A DNA stretch of 64,000 nucleotides from NCBI GenBank assembly GCA_907165065.1, contig OU015540.1, positions 1,844,001 through 1,908,000 of the forward strand. Direction: 5' to 3'. Source of the stretch: Caprimulgus europaeus (Eukaryota; Chordata; Aves; Caprimulgiformes; Caprimulgidae). A model generated the notes under the pieces. That model had not been told where the DNA came from. It did no database searches and saw nothing but the letters and a program-made list of their open reading frames with translations. A program made the translations under genes and the position numbers. Positions 26,401-35,600 of this stretch are shown here, piece by piece. Position 1 is the stretch's first letter. The number at the start of each line of letters is the position of its first letter.

Positions 26401-28489
26401 GACATCATTATAGCTCCAGCTTATACAGATACTCAGCACTGCTCCCTTGAGAGCTGTCCTCTGTACACTGATATATTTTCTCTTTTTGGTCCCAGGGGGT
26501 GCTCCTGCTGAAGATCTGAGAGCTCTGAGCAGGGACAACGTGAACATGAAAGTTAGTACTTTGGCAAAGTTGAGAAGAGACTCTTTGATGGTGAGCTGAA
26601 TCTTGGAATTGCTTGACTCCTTGCATGCCTGTCGTGCTGTGTAGTTGATTTTGGTCACATTGTCCATTGGTGTAAATCAGGAGTCACTCCATCAAATTCA
26701 GGATGATGCTAGACGAGTAGAAAATGAAGAATGACCTGAAACTTCTTCAGAAATGTGATTTGGAGTCATAAGTGGGTGCTAAGCCAGTCTTACTGGGGAA
26801 TTTCTTGAGAGCAGGCTCTCACAGAATCCCAGAGTGTCAGGGATTGGAAGGGACCTCGAAAGCTCATCCAGTCCAACCCCCCTGCCAGAGCAGGAACACC
26901 CAGATGAGATCACACAGGAAGGCATCCAGGTGGGTCTTGAACGTCTCCAAAGAAGGAGACTCCACACCCTCCCTGGGCAGCCTGTCCCAGGGCTCTGGCA
27001 CCCTCACAGTAAAGAAGTTCCTCCCCAAATCCAAGCGGAACCTCCTGTGTTCCAGCTCACACCCACTGCCCCTTGTCCTATCACTGGACACCACTGTGAA
27101 GAGCCTTTCATAGCAGTAGTGGCAGGAGCAGGGGCCAGGTGTCCACTACACTGCAGTCCACAGCTCCATGACAGATCTAACACCAGTGTTAGCAGTAATA
27201 TCACCAATCAGGAAGAAAGCCCCCTGATTTCACTGGGGCAGGGACTGGGGCTCCCACTGGGGTGCAGGAGCCTTGTTATCAGAGGACAACAGTCTTTGAG
27301 CATCCATGGTGTCCATTCCTCTAGCCTAAGGCAGGAGTGTCCCAGCTGAAACCACTCACCAGAAATGTGTCTCCCTTGTTCTCCACACTTGTGCTACCAG
27401 AAGTTGTGTTGTCTCTTTGGTCAGAGGTGTTGTTTCCATTCCTGCATTGACACCCATAACTCTTGCTCTTTGATTTCACCTAGAGCCTGACGCCTTCTGA
27501 GGTTCGGGGCTTGCTGGGACTGAACCTTCGTGATCTACCAGAGTGGCAGAACACATCTCCCATCCGGGAGTGGATCCGGATGCAGAAGCAACCAGAGCTG
27601 GATGAACTCAACATTGGGCTCACGGGGGGAACACAGGAAGGTTACATCAACATCGTCACACCCAAATTCCAGAGTAGGTATTGCGCTAGCACCTCTGATT
27701 GTTGTGCTTTAAGTGTTTATTTTTGGGTTACAATGAGGAGAAAAACTGCCTCATGGAAGCAAAGTTCCTCATGGAAGCAAAGTTCCTTATGGAAGGAAAC
27801 TGCCTCATGGAAGTTTCAGTTGTCTGTAAGAGAGAAGTGGATGCACCAAGCTCAAGTCAGCGGTGGCTTTGGGCAGCGCTGCCAAACCGCTCTGGTCCAG
27901 CTCCCAGCAGTGCTTGTGCCAAGGCCCTGGAATGTTCTGCTGGTTGCTCATGTTGGGAGAGCAGAGACTGTTGATCTGGGCTACTGCAGACCCCCTCCAG
28001 TGGCACTGCCCCTCCAGCCAGCCCCTTAAAGCACACTGGGCAGTTGCTCACCTCCTCCCTTCACCTCCCAGCATCGAGGGGCAGCAAGTTCAGTTCTGCT
28101 GAGGAGCCTTAAGCCTTGTAGAGGAAACTTGGGGTCCAAGGTGAGAAACAAACCAGTAACCCCCCCAAGAACATCCTTGCTGGCTGAATGTCTCAAGTGA
28201 GTGAACACTTCCAGAGCTTCCTCCTCTGCTGTGTGTTGGATGTGGGCTGTGAGTTGGGGGTGCTGGTAGGTGCCTGTTCACCACAGTTAGGAAGCCCTCG
28301 TCAGAAAGACAAAGATCTTCCCTGGAAGTGGCGTGAAGAGGGAATGGTTCAGTTGTCAATTGCTTTGCACTAATGCCCCTTCTTTTTCCTCTAGCACCAT
28401 CCTCAGCCTCTCTGGGTACTGTGGCCATGGCACTCCACCTCCTGCCTGCTCTGCTTATCAGTTTGGTGATGATGTCCATCTTGTCTTGA
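8356..28489 (+). CDS. MSLN: Mesothelin (long form), GPI-anchored cell-surface glycoprotein
   Basis: Exons: 8356-8425 and 12566-12593 (both tentative), 13271-13460, 14529-14690, 15033-15235, 15641-15732, 16414-16544, 17163-17284, 17697-17868, 18170-18385, 18493-18663, 19651-19797, 19933-19982, 20864-20984, 21313-21398, 21998-22127, 22256-22446, 23194-23284, 23774-23885, 24122-24306, 24652-24798, 25029-25162, 25749-25879, 26496-26590, 27484-27673, 28395-28489. All phases join, giving about 1153 residues. From exon 19933 onward it follows mammalian mesothelin: DLLLFL, a furin-type [30 protein letters not shown], and a final exon with a small-residue stretch and hydrophobic tail typical of GPI attachment. 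Mammalian mesothelin is about 630 residues, so roughly 535 residues here are extra at the N-terminus. They resemble the stereocilin/otoancorin relatives ([30 protein letters not shown]). The start is the least certain part: the ATG at 8356 encodes a signal-like [14 protein letters not shown] and joins in phase. Mesothelin binds MUC16 in mammals; that is not shown here. Confidence 0.88.
10307..10335 (+). repeat. (CCT)n microsatellite
   Basis: Nine or so perfect CCT triplets form a polypurine/polypyrimidine tract inside the proposed first intron of MSLN. I see nothing else in that intron (8426-12565) beyond unique sequence. Confidence 0.9.
23867..23878 (+). other. MSLN: Furin-type cleavage site codons (RHKR) in MSLN
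   Basis: The codons agg cat aag cgt encode R-H-K-R, which fits the R-X-K/R-R proprotein convertase consensus. The site lies five residues before the cysteine of GCPPGK. In mammalian mesothelin precursors a furin site at the equivalent place releases the N-terminal MPF fragment from membrane-bound mesothelin. Cleavage here is inferred from position and consensus. Confidence 0.75.
26818..27110 (-). mobile_element. CR1 LINE fragment in MSLN intron
   Basis: The segment begins 'cacagaatcccagagtgtcag', continues 'ggaagggacctcgaaagct' and runs to the 'ccttgtcctatcactgg' block. This is the reverse complement of a CR1 3' region, lying in the intron before the penultimate MSLN exon. Confidence 0.9.
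27743..27810 (+). repeat. Short tandem repeat, 20-bp unit
   Basis: A unit close to 'ctcatggaagcaaagttc' recurs about three and a half times with a few substitutions, in the last intron of MSLN (27674-28394). The rest of that 721-base intron is unique sequence. Confidence 0.8.
28395..28489 (+). CDS. MSLN: MSLN terminal exon: GPI-anchor signal and stop
   Basis: After the acceptor 'ttcctctag' the exon encodes [12 protein letters not shown], a run of small residues suitable as an omega site, followed by the hydrophobic [18 protein letters not shown] and a TGA stop at 28487-28489. There is no charged cytoplasmic tail, which fits GPI anchoring rather than a transmembrane helix. Confidence 0.85.
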
Positions 28490-31262
28490 AAATCTTCCCT
28501 CAAGAGAAAGCAAGATGAGGGGGACCAGCCTATGACCTGCCTGTCGGGGACAGCCACGCCTGGGACTGAGGGGGTGCTCAGTGCTAGCAGGCAACTGTTA
28601 AGCAGCCCAGGGTTCAATTTTAGGTACTTTTGTCTTTCAAATCACTTGGAAAAAAACCAAACCAACCCATGTTCCGTCTGAAGGGAGAATTTCAGTCTCT
28701 TCAGAGCAGGATCTTTGCCTGGGACCAAGCCCAGGTGAGCCCCAGCATTATCACTGCAACGCAAACGATGCCGCTGCTTCACTGCGCAGCTCGGGTGGGT
28801 TTGGGGGTGAGCAGGTTGGCTCCTGTGCATGTAACAGTTACACTGCTCAGAGAGCCTGATCTCTCCACACTGCCAAGACCTCGGAGTTGGGAGTGAAGTT
28901 TTCCAGCTGATTGTAAATAATTCATGGGAATGAGTAAAAAATGCCGGAAGCAAATGGATGAGTCGCTCTTGTCTTCCCTCAGACTCCCTGCGCCTCCTGT
29001 CCGCAGAGTTGCTCCTGATTAAGTGGTCAGGAACCCCAGAGGTGCCCGTTACTTTCCTTAGGTGGTGACTACTCAACACCAGGGAGCTGAGCCTGTTCTC
29101 AGCTTCCTCCTGGGGACAGTGTAAGAACTTTGTGTAAGATACTCAACACTTTTTTTTCCACTCATTGGGAATTTTTATCCAAAAAAGCTGCAGCTTCACT
29201 TGTATCCAGGCCCTGAAATCCCCCTTTTCCTGCAGACTTCTGGGCCCCCACTGGCTGCATCCCGTGGTGCTGGGGCACTGCCTGGGGTGGGAGAGCCCAC
29301 TGGACAGTCTGGGTTTAAACAGCACTGATCCCCTGATAGAAATCTTGGTTTGTTTCTTTATGCCTTGACTCACTCTCAACAAATGACACACAAGAATCTC
29401 CTCAGCCCATGGAGAATGAAACTGGTAAGTGGAAGATCTGCAAGTTGGAGGGAGAAATATTCTCTTGTAGTAGAGCTATTGGAGGGGGAGACACTAGATA
29501 ATGAAGAAAGCAAAACAAGTGGAAACTGTTTAGATTTAAACTCACTAGAAAAAAAAAACAAACAACCTACAATACAAAGCACTCAACACATCAATTTGGT
29601 TAGGAAAAAAAAAGTTGATTCATGTTTTATTATATAATATATAATTATATTATTGTAACAGAAATCAAGGTAAAACTATCTTCAGTTAATCATCCCTTCA
29701 ACTCAGCTTTGTGTTGTTTGAACAAATCTTGATCAAAAATCTCCTAAGCTCAAGAAATGAGTTAAATGCAGTCAAGTGGGTCTCTGAGCTTTCAGACTGT
29801 GTGGCTGGGCCATATTCTGCTGCTTTCCCACCAGCCAGTAACTCCAATCCCTGAGCTGTCCCACGGTTTCAACAGATCCCAGTGGGTGAGAAGTAAAATA
29901 TCACTCGGTGCAAGTAGAGCTGGCAGAACTGGGCCCACTGTCAGCATCAGGGTTATAAACTGGGAGAGGGGAGATGGAGATGAGATGTGAGGAAGAAATT
30001 ATTTGCTGTGAGGGTGATGAGACCCTGGCCCAGGTTGCCCAGAGAAGCTGTGGCTGCTCCTCCCTGGAAGTGTCCAAGGCCAGATTGGATGAGGCTTTGA
30101 GCAACCTGGTCTAGTGGAAGGTGTCCCTGCTGCTGGCAGGGGGGTTGGGACTGGAGGAGCTTTATGGTCCCTTCCCACCCAAACCAGTCTGGGATTCCAT
30201 GATTCCATGGTCAGACCAGTCAATATTGCTGGGAGTTGTATTGCACAGAGCAACGAGCTGGTGAGTACCTGTTGGACTGGGAAAATCTGTCCTTTTTCCA
30301 CTGCCCAGCCTCACAAAGAACAAGCAGCCTCTGTGCTGGTACCAGATGGACAAACTCTGCCTTGCCCAGGTTTGTGCTCTGCAGCAGGAGTTGGCCAGCG
30401 CCGTTCTTTTGCAGGGTGGTGGAAATTCCCGGAGCGGGGCAGCGAGCGGGGGGCGGCGGGGTCAGAGCAGCCCTCGCAGCAGCGAGCTCCCCACGGCTGC
30501 CATCAGAACGGGCAGGAGGCAGCAGGAGACTCTGGATCCTGCTCCTGGGTGGAGAAAACACGAGGAGAACTTGGATTATCCAAAGGACACACAGGAGCTG
30601 TCAGGGCAGTAGAGCTGCTTTCGGATGCAGGAACCCCCGAAGGTCACACGTGTCCAGACATTTTTCTGCCTGTTGTGACATTGCCCACAGCTGCTCCTCA
30701 AGCAGTGACCTGCACCCCTGCTCTAAATGTCACCTGGCTGAGGACAGCCAGCAGGACCCAGGCTTTCCTTATTGTCACCAGCGTCAAGCAGGAGCAAACC
30801 TGCTGGAGTTTGGGTGCAGCTGTGTCTGGTTAAAGGACTGCAGAGCTTTTCTGGTGATGCCTGGTCAGAAACCACCTGCAGTTAAAGTTCAGAGCCCATC
30901 TCCCTGCCTTGTGGAGGACAGCACCGAGCTCTGGGATTAGGGGAATTACTCCAGCTTTCTGTGGAGCCCTCGAGGGCTGCTGTGCCTGATCAGACATCTT
31001 CAGGTGCACCCTGCCAGGCTGGGGAGCACACGGGCTCTGAGGGCAGCGCGCTCCAGATCCAGGGGCTGTAACGCCCTGGAGATCCACGTTGCTGCCTGTC
31101 TCACCAGTAACTACTTGAGGTTTCTTGCAGACAGCAGCACCCCAGTATTGAATCTGGCCAGAACAAGGTGCATCAGCTGCTGCTTGGTGGTGGACACTGC
31201 TGCCTCGCTGCCTCACCATCGGTTCCTAAACCCTGTCCTGACCCTGACCGTTCCCACCTTAC
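28490..31262. other. Intergenic region between convergent MSLN and MSLNL
   Basis: The stretch should hold the 3' UTRs of MSLN (+) and MSLNL (-), and possibly a last MSLNL exon that I could not find. It contains a CR1 copy at 29958-30208 and an AT-rich patch at about 29622-29660. Two overlapping + strand open frames of about 235 codons (30114-30940) partly cover the CR1 and have no recognisable content, so I do not call them genes. Confidence 0.6.
29958..30208 (+). mobile_element. CR1 LINE fragment
   Basis: The copy is sense-oriented, from 'gagatggagatgagatgtga' through 'gcccaggttgcccagagaag' to 'accagtctgggattcc'. Confidence 0.92.
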
Positions 31263-32646
31263 CAGCTTCAGGGTGCAGGTTGATGTATCCAGGGGGTGTT
31301 CCTCTCGGTGGCTCTGGCACGCTGTCAGGTGTTTTTTTAGTGGTCTCACTGCTGGTGGTGGTGGAAGATGGGCCAAGAAATGCTGGAGGGGCATCAGTCT
31401 GACAAGCCAATGTTGTAGTCTTGGGTGTTGATGAGACGAAGCTCTTTTGGGTGGAGATGGTGGAGTTGGGAATTGGGGTGGACTTGTGGGGAGGGAGGCT
31501 CGTTTCTGTGGCTGTGGTGGCAGCGGGTACAGAGGTGGAGTTGGGGACAAGGGTGTTGGGAGCATTGTGGGTGCTCAGGGTGATGGTGTTTTGGGTGGCA
31601 GGAGCAGGGTGGGTGGTACTCTCGGGTGCTGGGGGCTTCAGGGACACCAGTGGGGTGTTGGTGGTAAGAGCTGGGTTAGTAACAGCAATGGTGGTGGTGG
31701 TGGTGGGCTTGTGGGGAGGGAGGTTCATTTCTGTGGCTGTGGTGGCAGTGGGTACTGAGGTGGAGCTGGGGACAAGGGTGTTGGGAGCGTTTTGGGTGCT
31801 CAGGGTGATGGTGTTATGGGTGGCAGGAGCAGGGTGGGTGGTACTCTCGGGTGCTGGGGGCTTCAGGGACACCAGTGGGGTGTTGGTGGTAAGAGCTGGG
31901 TTAGTAACAACACTGGTGGTGGTGGTGGTGGTGGTGGTGGCTCTGTGTATGAGAGCAGGGGGTGGGATGGAGCTGGGAGAGGTGGCATTGGGTTTGATGG
32001 TGCTGAGGAGGGTGCCAGCAGGGGGGGTGGTCTTATTGGAGGTGACAGACTGGTGGATGGAGCATGGGATGATGGAGCCAGTGGTTGGAGCAGGTTGGGT
32101 GGTAGAGGTGGTGGTGGGACTCCCAGCAGCACTGGGGACAGTGGTGTAAGTGCTGTCAGGGGGGGTCGGGCTGATAACACTTGGGGTGGGGACCTTGTGA
32201 GGGCTGGTACTTGATTGAGGGTGGCTGCTAATGGCAACAGGGACAGTGGGGACAGTGGGGAGGGTGGTGGCTGTGGGGACCTTGTGGGGGCTGGTACTTG
32301 ACTGAGGGTGGCTGCTAATGGCAACAGGGGTGGGGACAGTGGGAAGGGTGGTGGCTGTGGGGACAGTGGGGAGGGTGGTGGCTGTGGGGACAGTGGGGAG
32401 GGTGGTGGCTGTGGGGACAGTGGCCGTGGGGGTGATGCTGGCTGAGGTGGTGGGGTGAGGAGGGGTGGCCGTCCCCGTGGGGCTGGGCTCCTCCGTCCCC
32501 CCTTGCAGACCGATTCCCAGCAGACAGTCCAGTTCCCTCTGGGACTGCCTCTTCACCCAGCACATCACCAAGGTCTCATTTTCAGCTTCTTTCAGGGCAG
32601 GAAGATTTTCCCCCAGCAAATTTTTCACGTCCATCACGTTGAGTTT
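31263..32646 (-). CDS. MSLNL: MSLNL exon carrying the mucin-like insertion
   Basis: This 1384-base exon starts in phase 0 and ends in phase 1, exactly as the homologous 190-base MSLN exon (27484-27673), so 1194 bases were gained in frame. The inserted region is made mainly of Thr, Pro, Ser and Ala. It contains a 9-residue unit TVPTATTLP repeated about four times (27-bp unit, about 32338-32430), a longer unit containing [15 protein letters not shown] used twice, and a 75-residue unit in two tandem copies. Dense Thr/Ser next to Pro predicts heavy O-glycosylation. The open frame on the opposite strand (31421-32149) is a shadow of this composition. Confidence 0.85.
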
Positions 32647-35600
32647 CTGCCATACAGGTACAACAACACCATCACCATCAGCTCTGCTCCTCCTCCCAGC
32701 CAGCAGCACCACAAAGGGCTTCTCTAACGGGACTGCAGAGCAAGAAAGATCTCCCAACAGAAAATTATCAAAGGTAAACTAAAAAACAATCGAGTCTTGG
32801 TGATGGGATGGGGCTGCAGCCTCAAACCCCACCGCTCAGCCCTCGACTAGTCCTTCAGCAGGGGCAGGAGTCACACTGTGCCAGGGATGTACCTGCAGCT
32901 CATGGGGATTCAGGCTGAGGAAGGTCTCTATGTCCATGTCAACTCCAGCTTTAGCCAAGTCCTTCAGGTCCTTTGCTGGAGCTCCACCTTAAAAAAAAAA
33001 AGGATATGGGGCACCTAGACAAGTGCAAACACTTCCAACGCTTTTGGAGGGTTTGCCAGAGCTGTCTCTGTGGTGGCCAAACCCCCTTGGCCAAGGAAGA
33101 GGTATCCAACCTCTGTCACTGTGGGAAAGAGGGTGAAGGCTGAAGCACCTACCCAGGTACGGCCAAATCCGGCAGTAGTATGTCCTGGAGGTGCCAGCCA
33201 GGCCACTGAAGGCCTCCTGGGCTTTTCTGTAGAGTTGGTCCTTCTTGGTTTGAGAGCAAGAAGAAATGTTTAATTGTCCAGCAGTCCTGGGGAGAGGGAG
33301 GGTCACAGGTTAGACCCCAAACCACCTTTTGTTGGTAGGGGAAGATGAGTGGTTTGTTCCCACTCGTGGTGCTGGTGGCTCAGACAGGAGCTGGGAGCTG
33401 GACACGACCATCCCACCACCCTGCCTGCCAGTGGGGAGAGCCAAAACAGAGATGGGAGTCTGCCATCCCACCATCCACTTCCCCTGTGGTCCCAGGGACC
33501 TCCTAGGACCAAAAGCATCCCTAAGAAGAGGCTTACCTGATTGCTTCTGGGGGAATTTCATTGATCTGCTCCTCCTGCAGATTGCACAGCTCTTCCCCAC
33601 CGATTTCCCGCAGCAAGAGCCCGGTCAAGGTGCCCCCCAGGGCCAGGTACCTGCTGATCAGCTGCTGGACCTGGGAAACACAGTTGAGGTGGTTGCACGT
33701 GGGCAGGTAAGGAGGATGCTCCTGGTAGAAACGCGTGCGCTGCAAAACCCTCGTGCCACCCTCGGGCAACGCCTTCCCCTGAGCTGGGCTTGGGCACTGG
33801 GTGTCCCAGTTTGGGGTTCACCAGCATCTGTGGGCTTACCTGGGCAGGCTCCCACTTGCCATCCGAGGGGTCGAGCAGAGCTGACAGCGTGTCACTGGAG
33901 GTCACCGGCCACCGGCTGATCTCCTCCGCCGTGTACTGGCGGGACAGCAGCCCCAACAGCTTCAGCTGCTCCTCAGGGATCCCCGACGGGTAGATCTGTA
34001 GGGCCAGGCCCGTGGGGCAGAGAAGAGGGTCAGGGAAGGGAGAAGGTGGCAGAAAGGGGCACAAAGGACCTGCTTGGGCACCTCCATCCCCGCAGGCGGC
34101 GATGCCCATCCCCGCAGCGTGCCCGTGCTGACGGGGGGCTGCGCGGGGTCCCCTGCCCGGTGTCACCCATCACCTGCTCCAGCTTTTTTTTCATGACCAG
34201 GAGGTACTGGACGGGGAGTGGCTGTTCCAGCAGAGGTTTCAGGTTTGCTTTTAAAACCTCGTTGCTCAGGCAGAGCTCGAACTGCTCGCTGGTGTCGTAG
34301 GTGAGGGGTAAGATGTCGTCGGAGATGGTGCTGGCAGTGATGGGCTCGGACAGGCAGCCTGTGGGCAAGGGGACACGTCAGGCAGACTGTGTTTCCTCCC
34401 TTCCCACATCCCTTAAAGTGATTCCTGAAGAACCTGCTGATGTTTCTGCAGAGCACATGCACTTTGTCCTGCTAAAGGCCCCGGCAAGGTGAACCCTTTT
34501 CCACATCACCCACATGAACATCCTCTGCTCTTGCAGCATCATCCCCGGGCTCTACCCCTGCACAGCTCCAGGAGCTTTTATCCAGTGCTGGGGCCACCAA
34601 CAGCACAAGGACATGGAGCTACTGAAGCCAGTCCAGAGGAGGCCACGAGGATGATGCCAGGGCTGGAGCAGCTCTGCTGTGAGGACAGGCTGAGAGAGTT
34701 GGGGCTGTTGAGCCTGGAGAAGAGAAGGCTCCAGGGAGACCTTCCAGTGGCCTCCCAGTACCTGAAGGGGCTCCAGGAAGGCTGGGGAGGGACTTTGGCC
34801 AAGGGCAGGGAGTGACAAACAAGGGGTGATGGCTTGAAACTGGAAGGGGGAGACTGAGATGAGATGTGAGGAAGAAATTCTTTGGTGTGAGGGTGGTGAG
34901 ACCCTGGCCCAGGTTGCCCAGAGAAGCTGTGGCTGCTCCTTCCTGGAAGTGTTCTGGGCCAGATTGGATGAGTCTTTGAGCAACCTGGTCTAGTGGAAGG
35001 TGTCCCTGCTGATGGCAGGGGGGTTGGGACTGGATGAGCTTTGGGGTCCCTTCCCACCCAAACCAGTCTGGGATTCTCCCCACTTCCAGCTCCTTCCCAT
35101 CTGCTGCTGCTGTCCTGCTCCCAGGTAAGAGCAAACACCCTGTCAGTCTGTAAGATGTTTCTCCATCTCCCCAGTTACTTCACAGGAATCCTACAGCTTT
35201 GTGCCCCGTCCTGTCCCCCTCCCTGGGGACACCCAGACACCAACCAGCCCAGGGATGTTTCCCCCCCCCCCCTCAAGATCTCTGACCTGCCCCAGGCTGG
35301 CCACAGTGAACGGGACCACTCACGGTCTGCGCTTCTCTTCAGCCTGGGGTGAGCTGAGGTCCTGGCAGCTGTGAAGGCCCTGAGGAGGGTCAGGGATTGC
35401 TCCCGCTGGGATCGTCCCTGGCCCCTGTAGGCGGCCGCGATGCTCCTGCCGAAAGCCTCCCGCGCTGCCTGCCCGGGGAGAGGGTGCTGGGTGCCACAGC
35501 CCCAGGGCTGGCCTGGCTGATGGGCAGCTCACCCCGAGGTCTTGAGGAGGGGACTTACCTCGGCCACCATGCTCACTGTGGTCTGGTTCAAAGCCAGCAC

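Noticed and set aside
26834-27349. A 171-codon + strand open frame in an MSLN intron
   Set aside because: Most of it is a reversed CR1 fragment; no family similarity.
30114-30940. Two overlapping + strand open frames of about 235 codons
   Set aside because: They begin in a CR1 fragment, overlap each other in different frames and have no recognisable content or splice context.
31421-32149. A 242-codon + strand open frame opposite the MSLNL mucin-like exon
   Set aside because: It is the antisense of Thr/Pro codons and gives a Val/Gly-rich product; no splice or family support.
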